Source: Hydrogenovibrio sp965140365 (GTDB lineage Bacteria; Pseudomonadota; Gammaproteobacteria; Thiomicrospirales; Thiomicrospiraceae). Taken from it: a DNA stretch of 64,000 nucleotides. Below are positions 54,975 through 63,953 of this stretch, piece after piece; position 1 is the stretch's first letter; each line of letters starts with the position of its first letter. Under the pieces are notes generated by a model that ran no database searches, was not told the origin of the DNA, and was given only the letters and a program-made list of their open reading frames with translations. Where the stretch lies: assembly GCA_965140365.1 (NCBI GenBank), contig OZ223196.1. The stretch is one strand, 5' to 3'. Position numbers and translations under genes: made by a program.

Positions 54975-57239
54975 TTAGTTTGTCAGCTTCATAAAGACTT
55001 GCGGCAATTGCTCCGGCAATTTATCCACATGGTCTATCACCGTATATTGATTGCCGAAGATATCCGAGACATATTCATCTGCCTTAGGGTCAAGTGTGAT
55101 GCAGTAGGAATAAATGCCTTGCCCCTGCAATTCTTCGACCGCCTTATGGGTGTCCTGAATCAATGTTTGTGGGTCTTTTGAATCAATGTCCGCCGGTTCG
55201 CCATCGGTTAACACCAGCATTAACTTTTTCTCAGCTTGCTGTGCTTCAAGATAATGTGCGGCATGACGCATGGCCGCGCCCATTCGGGTTGAAAAAGACG
55301 CCTCCAATCCGGCAATCCGTGCTTTCACGTCATCGTTATAACTTTCCGAATAGCCTTTAATATGCTGATAGCGCACTTCATGGCGTGTGTCGGAACAGAA
55401 ACCGGCAATCGCAAATTTATCGCCTAACTGCTCGACGGTCCAGGCGGTAATCGCCAAAGCTTCCTCGGAAAGTTCCAACAACGTTTGACCCGTTTCCGGA
55501 TTACGTTCATTCAACGATTGGGAGGTATCCACCAAAAGCATGACCGCAATGTTGCGACTGTCGGTGGTGTGACTGTAGTTGATGCGCGGATCGGGAGCGG
55601 AACCGCTTTTGAAATCGATGATTGAACGAATCGCCACGTCCAGATCCAACTCTTCGCCTTCTTCTTGGAAGCGAATACGCTTTTTGTTCTGCGGCTTAAG
55701 CATTTCAATCATTTTTTTCAGGCGATTGGCCAGGTCGCTGTGTTTGTCCATTAAGCGATCGATTTTACTGGCTTCTCCGGATGGGTGCAGACGCTCGTAA
55801 ACGGTGGTCCAATCTGGCCGGTAGCCTTCAGAGATATAGTCCCATTCATCGTAATGACGTGGCGGCAACCCACCTTCATTGTCGATTTTCGGTTCTTCGT
55901 TCTCATACTCGTTCGGCATGATTTCGTCTGCTTCGTCATATTCTTCGTAATAGAACCAGATATAACGGTTGTCGTCACGGTAAGACACCTCGGTATCGTC
56001 AAAGAATACCGTTGGTTGGCTGTCTGAAGACTGCTTACGTGTCTTGACATAGAAATCAATACCCAAATCGGCCATATCCGCGGTGGTCGATTCTTCACCT
56101 TTCTCAGCCATGATTGTATGGAAACGCTCACGGAAGCTTTCCAGCAATTCATTCTGAGGGTCAAAGTTCTCGTCCAACAGGGCGCGAGACATACGCGTTG
56201 CACGATAGCGCAGACACGACATTTTCTGATCGTCACAGGCACCTTTTTCAGGGTAAGGGTGCAAGGATAAAAACAATTTTTTCAGACCTGGATAACGTTG
56301 AATCGCCAAATGTTCGACACGGCAGTCTTCAAACACCGAGATAAACAATTGCATATGGGGGGCATAGTTATCCGCCATCAGTTGTCCGGACCATTTTTTA
56401 TGCGCCATCATGTGTGCCACTGTCGCACGATAGCGGTCGGTACCCGACACGCCATTTTCGGCGTCATAAACATCCGGTACCGCAATGATGTCATCATCCA
56501 GGTAAGGCACCGGCTTGCGCAACTGGTCAAAAGCCGTCGCAAAGGTTTGGAAAGGCAAATCGCAGTCCCACATGCATTCTTTCAACATGTCCATATGACG
56601 TTCAACGTCTTTGAAAGTGGTGCCTTTGCGCTCGCGGGTGATAATGCTTTTGGCGTCATGCGATTCCAGCTTAAAGTAGGCAATCTGTTCTTCCGGTGCA
56701 TTCAGGTAGTTGCGCGCACCGTAATCGATAAAGTTACGGATACCGTTGAGGCAAAGTTTGGAAATCAGTTGTGGCATGGACTCTAAGAGCGGAACCATTC
56801 CGGGGCTTTCATAAAGCGAATGGTGCCCATGAATCACGGTCTGAGTTTTTTCGACATACTCGTCAATGATTTGTAGATACAGCTCTAAGTCTTCAATACG
56901 GTCGATGCGCCGGCAAACATGCCCAAGCGTTGATAAAAACGGAATCAAGGCTTTTTTATTGGGGCTTCGCGCCAGCAGGTAGCTGTAATCGGCCACCATT
57001 TTATTGGTGCCTTGACCAAAGTGGGAGGCGATGTCCGGCATTACTTCCATAAACACCAATACAGGTTCAACGCCTTGGCCGATTTTACAGAGGAAGTTCG
57101 CGCCTTCTAAATAGGACTCGACCCCTTGTGGCGATAATTTCGACACGGCATCATTTAGTAAATCGGGGAACAGCTCGACCGCTTTCGGAAATTTACAGGT
57201 AAATTTTTCCTGATATTCAGCAAATAATTCTTCATTCAT
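54975..57239 (-). CDS. cbbO: CbbO, VWA-domain RubisCO activase subunit
   Basis: 754 residues, a usual length. A helical N-terminal region precedes an acidic linker (YDEADEIMPNEYENEEPK) and a C-terminal von Willebrand A domain with MIDAS motif LLVDTSQSLN (DxSxS) near residue 570. CbbO recruits RubisCO to the CbbQ ring so that inhibitory sugar phosphates are removed. It lies downstream of cbbQ, separated by a 167-base gap containing a long palindrome. Confidence 0.93.
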   Translation of the reverse strand: MNEELFAEYQEKFTCKFPKAVELFPDLLNDAVSKLSPQGVESYLEGANFLCKIGQGVEPVLVFMEVMPDIASHFGQGTNKMVADYSYLLARSPNKKALIPFLSTLGHVCRRIDRIEDLELYLQIIDEYVEKTQTVIHGHHSLYESPGMVPLLESMPQLISKLCLNGIRNFIDYGARNYLNAPEEQIAYFKLESHDAKSIITRERKGTTFKDVERHMDMLKECMWDCDLPFQTFATAFDQLRKPVPYLDDDIIAVPDVYDAENGVSGTDRYRATVAHMMAHKKWSGQLMADNYAPHMQLFISVFEDCRVEHLAIQRYPGLKKLFLSLHPYPEKGACDDQKMSCLRYRATRMSRALLDENFDPQNELLESFRERFHTIMAEKGEESTTADMADLGIDFYVKTRKQSSDSQPTVFFDDTEVSYRDDNRYIWFYYEEYDEADEIMPNEYENEEPKIDNEGGLPPRHYDEWDYISEGYRPDWTTVYERLHPSGEASKIDRLMDKHSDLANRLKKMIEMLKPQNKKRIRFQEEGEELDLDVAIRSIIDFKSGSAPDPRINYSHTTDSRNIAVMLLVDTSQSLNERNPETGQTLLELSEEALAITAWTVEQLGDKFAIAGFCSDTRHEVRYQHIKGYSESYNDDVKARIAGLEASFSTRMGAAMRHAAHYLEAQQAEKKLMLVLTDGEPADIDSKDPQTLIQDTHKAVEELQGQGIYSYCITLDPKADEYVSDIFGNQYTVIDHVDKLPEQLPQVFMKLTN

Positions 57240-57288
57240 ACTTAAACATCTCGTTCAGTTGAAAGTATCTCTTCTAAAAAGAGACATC

Positions 57289-57405
57289 ATAAGTTTGGTT
57301 CGCCGAATTTTCGCGCTGAGCAAGGCGAGAATAAGGGAGTGTATAAGTTATACACGACCGTTTCTAACGAAGCGCAGCGCGAAAAGTCGGATGAAACAAT
57401 TTATG
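57289..57405. repeat. Long imperfect palindrome between cbbQ and cbbO
   Basis: The centre is GTGTATAAGTTATACAC (57339-57355). Perfect arms TTTTCGCGCTG (57308) and CAGCGCGAAAA (57375) lie symmetrically around it, and outer arms CATAAGTTTGG and the complement of AAACAATTTATG extend it to about 117 bases. It fills nearly the whole gap within the operon. It looks like a REP- or MITE-type element or a large mRNA hairpin. Confidence 0.75.
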
Positions 57406-57406
57406 A

Positions 57407-58207
57407 TTAGCCGAAAATCATTTCGATGGCGTTGTCTAATGTTTGGCGGATGTCTGCATCATCGGTAATCGGACGTACCAAAGCCATTTTACAAGCTTCG
57501 ACAGGGGTAATGCCTTGGTTGATCAGGGTAGCGGCATAGACCATCAAACGGGTAGAAATCCCTTCGTCCAGACCATGACCTTTGAGGTTACGTGCCGTTT
57601 CGCCGATTTGAACTAGCTTCTTCGCGGTGGCCTCGTCAACGCCACCTTCCTTTTGCAGAATATGTGCTTCGACGTCTGGCGCAGCATAATCAAAGTCCAT
57701 GGCACAGAAACGTTGTTTGGTGGATTGCTTCAGGTCTTTCATCAAGGATTGATAACCCGGATTGTAGGAAATGACCAATTGGAAATCCGGATGCGCTTTA
57801 ATCAGCTCGCCTTTTTTATCCAAAGATAATTCACGACGGTGGTCGGTCAAGGCATGGATGACAACCATGGTATCTTGACGGGCTTCGACAATTTCATCCA
57901 GATAGCAGATGGCACCGTAGCGTGCGGCCATGGTGAGTGGGCCATCAACCCAGCGAGTGCCTTCTGCGTCTAATAGATAGCGCCCGACCAAGTCGGCTGC
58001 GGTAATGTCTTCGTTACAGGAAACGGTAATGATGGGTTTCCCCAGTTTCCAGGCCATGTGCTCGACAAAACGAGATTTACCGCAGCCTGTTGGGCCTTTG
58101 ACCATGACTGGCAAGCGTGCGGCATAAGCGGCTTCGTAAAGTTCAATCTCATTCGATTGTGCATCGTAAAAAGGTTCATTGTCGATTTTGTACTGTGAAA
58201 TATCCAT
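57407..58207 (-). CDS. cbbQ: CbbQ, MoxR-type AAA+ RubisCO activase subunit
   Basis: 266 residues from ATG 58207; an upstream in-frame start at 58255 is less likely. Walker A GPTGCGKSR (about 38-46), Walker B AICYLDEIVEA, sensor VISYNPGYQS and GISTRLMVYAATL follow the MoxR/CbbQ pattern. It forms the hexameric ATPase that works with CbbO on RubisCO. It is the gene after cbbM on the minus strand. Confidence 0.95.
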   Translation of the reverse strand: MDISQYKIDNEPFYDAQSNEIELYEAAYAARLPVMVKGPTGCGKSRFVEHMAWKLGKPIITVSCNEDITAADLVGRYLLDAEGTRWVDGPLTMAARYGAICYLDEIVEARQDTMVVIHALTDHRRELSLDKKGELIKAHPDFQLVISYNPGYQSLMKDLKQSTKQRFCAMDFDYAAPDVEAHILQKEGGVDEATAKKLVQIGETARNLKGHGLDEGISTRLMVYAATLINQGITPVEACKMALVRPITDDADIRQTLDNAIEMIFG

Positions 58208-58445
58208 CTGAGTTCCCCGAAACTTTGATTGATAATAAGAGAGCTTTGCACCCAAAGGGCATAAACACGAGATGGATACACGGCTAAAAATGGCTAAAAT
58301 CTTCCTGAATGTCGTTGAAAAACTCGTTAATAGCCAGCTATTAACTTCGTTTTCCGCCTAATTCAGAAAAATTTTATCTCATTTTTTCCTCGCGCCCCAC
58401 TCGTGCAAAACTCTCAATAAAAAAGAAGTTCTTTGAGCTTGATAA

Positions 58446-58467
58446 ACCACCAGACCTGGTGGTTTTT
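58446..58467 (+). terminator. Hairpin with CCAGACCTGG, variant of the common core
   Basis: ACCACCA pairs with TGGTGGT around GACC, followed by TTTTT on the plus strand and preceded by AAA. The core differs by one base from CCAGGCCTGG. On the minus strand, after the stem, the sequence is TTTATC, so it may work both ways. Confidence 0.6.
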
Positions 58468-58562
58468 AAGCGAATTTACATGTTGGTAAAATCATTTTCG
58501 TTTAATGTCTGTGAACGCAAAACGCTAAACGAAAAGGATTTGAATTTGAGCGGTAGGGTAAG

Positions 58563-58589
58563 AAAACCTCAGCATAACGCTGAGGTTTT
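58563..58589. terminator. Bidirectional hairpin downstream of cbbM
   Basis: An 11-base perfect stem AAAACCTCAGC / GCTGAGGTTTT with a five-base loop. The A and T runs at either end suit termination on both strands. It lies 72 bases past the cbbM stop. Confidence 0.75.
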
Positions 58590-58619
58590 AAGTATCCATT
58601 CAAATTGATGGGTAAAGTT

Positions 58620-58646
58620 GCTTGAAGCACACACAGTGCCTCAAGC
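58620..58646 (-). terminator. Hairpin directly after cbbM
   Basis: GCTTGAGGCAC and GTGCTTCAAGC (minus strand) pair with one mismatch around five bases. It begins 15 bases beyond the cbbM stop. The following T run is short (AACTTTA), so it may protect the mRNA 3' end rather than terminate fully. Confidence 0.55.
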
Positions 58647-58660
58647 GGCTTTAATATCAA

Positions 58661-60061
58661 TTACTTGTGGACACCCAATTTTTCTCTCCAGCCTGGGAAG
58701 ATTTTGTCTGCATCGCTTGGGAAAGATTCGAATGCACGAGCAAATTCTGGATGCTCTTTAGCGTATTCGATTGGGTCTGCACCCGTTTTCCAGCACTCGT
58801 AGGCTTGACCCAGAGACGTACCACCAGCAGCTGGGCTGTCGATGTGACCGAATGCACCACCACCACAAGTGTTGATGACGTTACCGTGCCCTAGGTTTTC
58901 GAAGAAACCAGGTAGACGTAGCGCGTTCATACCACCAGAGATGATTGGCGTAGTCGGCTTCATGCCGTACCACTTCTGATAGAAGTAGTGACCTTGACAC
59001 TCGTCACGCTCAAGCATGTAAGCCAGTACGCGCTCATCACCGTGACCTTCCATTTTACCGTAACCCATCGTACCCGTGTGGATACCAGAAGCGCCCATTA
59101 GGCGAGCAAGCTTCATGTAGCACAGAGGGTCCATACCCATAGGTGACTTATAAGAAGTCAAGGCACCGTGACCTGCACGGTGGAAGTGTAGGTAAGTATC
59201 TGGGAAGTTACGACGTGCCGTGGTAACACCTGCTGGACCGGTTACGAAACCGTCAACCAAGAAAGCAACGTGTTTTTCGTTACCGTACTTAGCGAATTCA
59301 CCTAGGATGTACTCACCACGTTTGATCATTTCTTCGTGGAAGTCAGCCGTTACGTTAGCAGAGAAAAGCTTCGCTTCACCTGTTTCTTGCTGTGCACGAT
59401 CCATTGTTTCTGCAACCATCGGAATAACCGTTTCCATTGGGCAGAAAGGTTGGTTAGCTTGTGGCTCATCGTTTTTGATGAAGTCACCACCCAACCAGAA
59501 GTCATAACATGCTTTCGCGAATGGCTCTGGACGTAGGCCTAGTTTAGGCTTGATGATAGTACCTGCGATGTAACCACCGTCGACTTCTGGGCGACCGAGT
59601 ACTTTCCATAGGTCGGAAATGTCAGTGGCTGGGCCGTCGAATTTCTTAACCATTTGCTCTGGCACCAAGAAGTCCAACATACGAAGACCTTCGTGGTCAC
59701 CCATACCTTGGTTGTTCCCTAGGATCAAAGACCACATGTGAGATACGTTGTAGTGACCATCGATTAGGTTTGGATCGAATAGGTCGACTGGGTAAGCGAT
59801 CTTCATCAGACCACCTTTGTCACCGAAGGCCGCTTCGTCAATTTCATATACTAAAGCATCCACACCACGCGTGAAGTCGTCAGTAGTTGATACTTCAACG
59901 TTCGTACCCGTTGAAGACTCAGCAGCAACGTGAGCAGCTACTTCTAGGAAACCGTAACCCGCAGCAGGTTTTAGACGGTAGGCAACAAGAAGGTGATTAC
60001 CATCAGCAACCAATTTTTCTTCTGATAGAGTTAAGTCAGCGTAACGATTCGACTGATCCAT
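58661..60061 (-). CDS. cbbM: Form II RubisCO
   Basis: 466 residues. The active-site Lys that is carbamylated is in GGDFIKNDEPQ; substrate motifs TIIKPKLGLRPE and SGGMNALRLPGF and loop 6 MGYGKMEGHGDE are intact. Form II works with low CO2 specificity as a dimer-based enzyme and suits high CO2 or low oxygen. An AGAGG precedes the ATG. Codon choice is strongly biased, as for a highly expressed gene. It leads the cbbM-cbbQ-cbbO unit. Confidence 0.98.
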   Translation of the reverse strand: MDQSNRYADLTLSEEKLVADGNHLLVAYRLKPAAGYGFLEVAAHVAAESSTGTNVEVSTTDDFTRGVDALVYEIDEAAFGDKGGLMKIAYPVDLFDPNLIDGHYNVSHMWSLILGNNQGMGDHEGLRMLDFLVPEQMVKKFDGPATDISDLWKVLGRPEVDGGYIAGTIIKPKLGLRPEPFAKACYDFWLGGDFIKNDEPQANQPFCPMETVIPMVAETMDRAQQETGEAKLFSANVTADFHEEMIKRGEYILGEFAKYGNEKHVAFLVDGFVTGPAGVTTARRNFPDTYLHFHRAGHGALTSYKSPMGMDPLCYMKLARLMGASGIHTGTMGYGKMEGHGDERVLAYMLERDECQGHYFYQKWYGMKPTTPIISGGMNALRLPGFFENLGHGNVINTCGGGAFGHIDSPAAGGTSLGQAYECWKTGADPIEYAKEHPEFARAFESFPSDADKIFPGWREKLGVHK

Positions 60062-60190
60062 TTTTCATACCTCTTTTTGGGGGTGAATTCCGGAGACGGC
60101 ACACCCTTTATTTTTGTTGAATCATTTCGTTAAAAACGACTCAACCCCGAAACTTTGAATGGTTATTATAGGGAATGGTCGGATAACTTC

Positions 60191-60209
60191 AAATCAATAA
60201 TTTTGATTA
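60191..60209. promoter_or_regulatory. Candidate CbbR site upstream of cbbM
   Basis: AATCAA and TTGATT form an inverted repeat with a five-base spacer and contain a T-N11-A pattern typical of LysR-type sites. It sits 130 bases before cbbM, in the 254-base gap shared with the cbbR gene. Confidence 0.5.
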
Positions 60210-60315
60210 AAAGCATAGATAAAAGACTATACAAAATACTGTTTTACTAAGACGCTAAGCAATAGCTGGGCTGTTTAACGGGCTTATAATCAATGGGTTT
60301 GAGTCGAGCGGATGG

Positions 60316-61260
60316 TTAGCGAAATTTATTAAAGGCCAGTTCACTGAGTTTTTCGCCTTCTTTTTTCAGCAGTTCAATCAGCTTCTCGGCGGCAATGGAC
60401 AGCACCTTGCCTTTTGGGTAAGCCAGGTACCAATGACGGTTAATGGGGAATCCTTTGACATTCAGAATGGCGATTTTACCTTGATTGATCTCTTCCATTA
60501 GGGTGGGAACGGAAGCCACCGTGATACCGAGATTCTGCAGTAACCCCAGGCGAATCGGTTCGATGCCACCCAGTACCATTTTGATATTCGGTCGAAATTC
60601 AAATTCTTCGAAGACTTTTTCAATCTGCGCCCGGATGCCGGAACCGGTCTCTCGCATCAGAAACGGTTCGTCCACCAAGTCTTCAATGGAAAGCTGTTTA
60701 CCGACCAGTGGATGATGGCTGTTTGCGACGAAAGCCAAAGGGTTGACGGAAAGCTGTGAGGATTCCACATTGAGGTCTTCCGGCGGCTGGCCGAGTAGAT
60801 AGAAATCATCCTTGTTTTGGTTAATGCGTTCCAGCAAACTCTCTTTGTTACCCACACGCATGATGACGGTGACGTCCGGATAAGCTTGGGTGAACTCGTG
60901 AATGACTTTCGGCACAAAATACTGGGCGGTGGAGATGACTGTCAGTTTAACGCTGCCGCCCGAAAAACCTTTGAGGTGGTTGATTTTCTGTTCGGCGATG
61001 GAAAGCTGCTGCAAAATATTATTGGCCGCTTCGTACAGCGCCTGGCCGGCTTCGGTTAGGTGAACCTTGCGCCCGATTTGTTCAAATAACGGGGCTTCCA
61101 AAATGTCAGTGAGTTTTTTGACCTGCATGGAAACCGTCGGCTGGGTTAAATGAAGCTCTTCCGCCGCTTTGGAAAAACTGTTGTGCCGGGCAATGCTTTC
61201 AAATACCTGCAATTGGCGGAGGGTGGCGTTACGAGCCAGCAGCGAAATTTTTTCAGGCAT
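60316..61260 (-). CDS. cbbR: LysR-type regulator CbbR, near cbbM
   Basis: 314 residues. The N-terminal HTH is FSKAAEELHLTQPTVSMQVK with the LysR linker, followed by a substrate-binding core (VKLTVISTAQYFVPKVIHEF; FLMRETGSGIRAQIEKVFEE). These match CbbR, which senses Calvin-cycle metabolites and activates cbb operons. AAGGAG precedes the ATG. It is upstream of cbbM on the same strand, so it probably controls cbbM (a CbbRm type). Confidence 0.9.
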   Translation of the reverse strand: MPEKISLLARNATLRQLQVFESIARHNSFSKAAEELHLTQPTVSMQVKKLTDILEAPLFEQIGRKVHLTEAGQALYEAANNILQQLSIAEQKINHLKGFSGGSVKLTVISTAQYFVPKVIHEFTQAYPDVTVIMRVGNKESLLERINQNKDDFYLLGQPPEDLNVESSQLSVNPLAFVANSHHPLVGKQLSIEDLVDEPFLMRETGSGIRAQIEKVFEEFEFRPNIKMVLGGIEPIRLGLLQNLGITVASVPTLMEEINQGKIAILNVKGFPINRHWYLAYPKGKVLSIAAEKLIELLKKEGEKLSELAFNKFR

Positions 61261-61359
61261 GACACTCCTTTTATGAGACCTTTAAGCGTGTTTCCATCTT
61301 GTGCAAAGGTCTCGTTATTTCCAATCGGAACCGTTATATACAATTCGTTATGATTTGCT

Positions 61360-62286
61360 TTAACGGGTGTCCGACATGACCAACAGTTTATTGATATCCA
61401 CCGATTTCAAAAAGTCCAAAAACGCGACGGCAGGCGGCATCAGGACCTTGTCTTGCATTTTAGCAATGTACCAATCGCGGCTCAGCGGGAAGCCTTGCAC
61501 GTCCAGAACGGTTAAATGGCCGTATTTGGCTTCAATACGAACCGCATGGCGGGGAATCACGGAAATGCCCAGGCCTGCCATCACTCCTTGCTTGATCGAC
61601 TCGGTACTGCCCAGCTCCATATAAGGTTGGATCACATAGTTTTCCTGTGCCAAGCGTTCTTCCAGTGCAATACGAATGCCCGACCCGCTTTCGCGCATCA
61701 GAAACTTTTCGTTAACAATATCGCTTAATGGAATTTGTTTGTTTTTCGCCAATGGATGGTTGGGCGGCGCAATCATCACCAGTTCGTTTTTGAAGAACGG
61801 AAAGGCTTCCATTTTCAGTTCTGGCGGGACGCGTCCCATCACCGTCAAATGATATTGGTTGCGCTTCAGTTCGTCGAGAATCCGGCGTCGGTTGACCACG
61901 GTGATGGAGGGAATGACATCCGGGTATTTATTTAAGAAGGCTTTCAATACATACGGGATGAAATATTTGGCGGGGGTGACCACGGCCAGCTTCAGTTCAC
62001 CTTCCACACTGTCTTGTTCGTTACGAATGTAGGCGGTGAGGTCTTTGAGCTCTTCCAGGATGTTGGTGCAGGTTTTGAACATGTGTTCACCGGCCGATGT
62101 CAGGTAAAGTTTTTTGCCGATGACTTCGATGAGCTTGACGTCGTTGTTTTCTTCCAAGCGTTTAACCTGTACCGAAACGGCCGGCTGTGACAGGTTCAAT
62201 TCTTCAGCCGCTTTGGTATAGCTTAAATGCCGGGAAACCGCCTCGAAAATTCGAATTTGTTGAGCGGTGATATGGAGATTATGCAT
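61360..62286 (-). CDS. cbbR: LysR-type regulator CbbR, divergent from cbbL
   Basis: 308 residues with the same layout: HTH YTKAAEELNLSQPAVSVQVK and effector domain with LKLAVVTPAKYFIPYVLKAF and FLMRESGSGIRIALEERLAQ. It is divergent from cbbL across 221 bases, the standard place for a CbbR acting on that operon. It is clearly paralogous to the neighbour regulator. A CAGGCCTG copy lies at 61570. Confidence 0.92.
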   Translation of the reverse strand: MHNLHITAQQIRIFEAVSRHLSYTKAAEELNLSQPAVSVQVKRLEENNDVKLIEVIGKKLYLTSAGEHMFKTCTNILEELKDLTAYIRNEQDSVEGELKLAVVTPAKYFIPYVLKAFLNKYPDVIPSITVVNRRRILDELKRNQYHLTVMGRVPPELKMEAFPFFKNELVMIAPPNHPLAKNKQIPLSDIVNEKFLMRESGSGIRIALEERLAQENYVIQPYMELGSTESIKQGVMAGLGISVIPRHAVRIEAKYGHLTVLDVQGFPLSRDWYIAKMQDKVLMPPAVAFLDFLKSVDINKLLVMSDTR

Positions 62287-62342
62287 TTTATTTCTCGAAT
62301 GGTGAAAAGTTAAGGTGTTGAAAATAAAAACAATTTTATTTG

Positions 62343-62364
62343 AACATAACCCTTTGTTTATGAA
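62343..62364. promoter_or_regulatory. Candidate CbbR site upstream of cbbL
   Basis: CATAA and TTATG form an inverted repeat with eight bases between, followed by further TTGTATAAC half-site-like sequence. The T-N11-A rule can be met. It lies in the divergent cbbR-cbbL gap, about 145 bases before cbbL. Confidence 0.4.
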
Positions 62365-62507
62365 TTGTATAACAAAGACTGAGCTTTAGGCCAGGGTAAT
62401 TTGGCTAAGATACGAACCACTGGAAACGTAAGCGTCTAACCACGCAGCGAAAGAAACGTTTTTTCAGACTCTTTTCACAACTAACTTTTATAACAAAGAG
62501 GTAAAAG

Positions 62508-63926
62508 ATGGCTAAGACTTATAACGCCGGTGTAAAAGAATACCGCGAAACGTATTGGATGCCTGATTATGAGCCGAAAGACTCAGATTTTCTAGCATGT
62601 TTTAAAGTAGTCCCACAAGATGGTGTACCACGTGAAGAAGTGGCCGCTGCGGTAGCTGCGGAATCTTCAACAGGGACTTGGACCACTGTATGGACTGACT
62701 TGTTGACCGATTTGGATCACTACAAAGGTCGTGCTTACAGAATCGAAGACGTTCCTGGTGATGATTCGGCTTTCTACGCGTTCATCGCTTACCCAATCGA
62801 CTTGTTCGAAGAAGGGTCTGTTGTAAACGTATTCACATCTTTGGTTGGTAACGTATTCGGCTTTAAAGCACTGCGTGCTTTGCGCTTGGAAGACGTTCGT
62901 GTTCCGCTTGCATACGTCATGACGTGTGGTGGACCACCACACGGTATCCAAGTTGAGCGTGACAAAATGGATAAATATGGTCGTCCGATGTTGGGTTGTA
63001 CCATCAAGCCTAAGCTTGGTTTGTCTGCGAAAAACTATGGCCGTGCCGTATATGAATGTTTGCGTGGTGGTCTTGACTTCACGAAAGATGACGAGAACAT
63101 CAACTCTCAACCGTTCATGCGCTGGCGTGACCGTTTCTTGTTCTGTCAAGAAGCGATTGAAAAGTCAGAAGCGGAAACCGGTGAGCGTAAAGGTCACTAC
63201 CTGAACGTTACCGCTCCAACACCTGAAGAAATGTACAAGCGTGCTGAATTCGCAAAAGAAATCGGTTCTCCGATCATCATGCACGATTACCTAACCGGTG
63301 GTTTCACAGCAAACACAGGTTTGGCGAACTGGTGTCGTGATAACGGCGTTCTGCTTCACATTCACCGCGCAATGCACGGTGTAATCGACCGTAACCCACA
63401 CCACGGTATCCACTTCCGTGTCTTGGCGAAAGCACTTCGTCTATCCGGTGGTGACCACCTTCACTCCGGTACCGTTGTTGGTAAATTGGAAGGTGACCGT
63501 GAAGCGACACTTGGTTGGATCGATCTTATGCGTGACAGCTACATTGAAGAAGATCGCTCACGCGGCATCATGTTCGACCAGGACTTCGGTGCAATGCCTG
63601 GTGTGCTTCCGGTTGCTTCCGGTGGTATCCACGTATGGCACATGCCGGCCTTGGTTTCCATCTTCGGTGATGACTCCGTTCTTCAGTTCGGTGGTGGTAC
63701 TTTGGGTCACCCATGGGGTAACGCAGCCGGTGCGGCCGCAAACCGTGTGGCTCTTGAAGCGTGTGTTCAAGCACGTAACGAAGGTAAGGAAGTCGAGAAA
63801 GTCGGTAAGGAAATCCTTACTGAAGCGGCTAAACACAGCCCAGAACTTAAAATCGCGATGGAAACATGGAAAGAAATTAAGTTCGAATTCGATACTGTTG
63901 ACAAACTAGACGTTTCTCACAAGTAA
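62508..63926 (+). CDS. cbbL: Form I RubisCO large subunit
   Basis: 472 residues. Carbamylated Lys in GGLDFTKDDEN, substrate motif GCTIKPKLGLSAKNYGRA, loop 6 VVGKLEGDRE and ASGGIHVWHMPAL are intact. The sequence resembles green-type form IA. Because no carboxysome shell gene is visible downstream, a non-carboxysomal form is possible but the window stops too early. AGAGG precedes the ATG, and codon use is highly biased. Confidence 0.98.
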   Translation: MAKTYNAGVKEYRETYWMPDYEPKDSDFLACFKVVPQDGVPREEVAAAVAAESSTGTWTTVWTDLLTDLDHYKGRAYRIEDVPGDDSAFYAFIAYPIDLFEEGSVVNVFTSLVGNVFGFKALRALRLEDVRVPLAYVMTCGGPPHGIQVERDKMDKYGRPMLGCTIKPKLGLSAKNYGRAVYECLRGGLDFTKDDENINSQPFMRWRDRFLFCQEAIEKSEAETGERKGHYLNVTAPTPEEMYKRAEFAKEIGSPIIMHDYLTGGFTANTGLANWCRDNGVLLHIHRAMHGVIDRNPHHGIHFRVLAKALRLSGGDHLHSGTVVGKLEGDREATLGWIDLMRDSYIEEDRSRGIMFDQDFGAMPGVLPVASGGIHVWHMPALVSIFGDDSVLQFGGGTLGHPWGNAAGAAANRVALEACVQARNEGKEVEKVGKEILTEAAKHSPELKIAMETWKEIKFEFDTVDKLDVSHK

Positions 63927-63953
63927 TCGATTGTTAAATTCAGGAGAAAAAAC

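Larger units (their letters stand above)
58208..58660. other. Gap between cbbM and cbbQ with several hairpins
   Basis: This 453-base region has no gene. It holds three stem-loops: AAACCACCAGACCTGGTGG near 58445, AAAACCTCAGC with GCTGAGGTTTT at 58563, and GCTTGAAGCAC with GTGCCTCAAGC at 58620. They probably end or reduce the cbbM transcript before cbbQ. Confidence 0.75.
165..61577. repeat. Scattered palindrome family CAGGCCTG (18 copies)
   Basis: Starts of the 8-base core: 166, 2910, 5577, 9806, 11427, 13409, 17422, 22802, 23993, 25552, 26993, 27609, 29201, 35594, 36035, 46180, 49427 and 61570. Ten are the longer CCAGGCCTGG. Four lie between genes and fourteen inside genes, in several frames. 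Near-matches occur at 51931 and 58448. None lies in the CRISPR array. It is an 8-mer expected about once in 64 kb. Confidence 0.9.

Noticed and set aside
58446..58467. Counting CCAGACCTGG as a member of the palindrome family
   Set aside because: One base differs and the core is not palindromic; listed only as a variant terminator.
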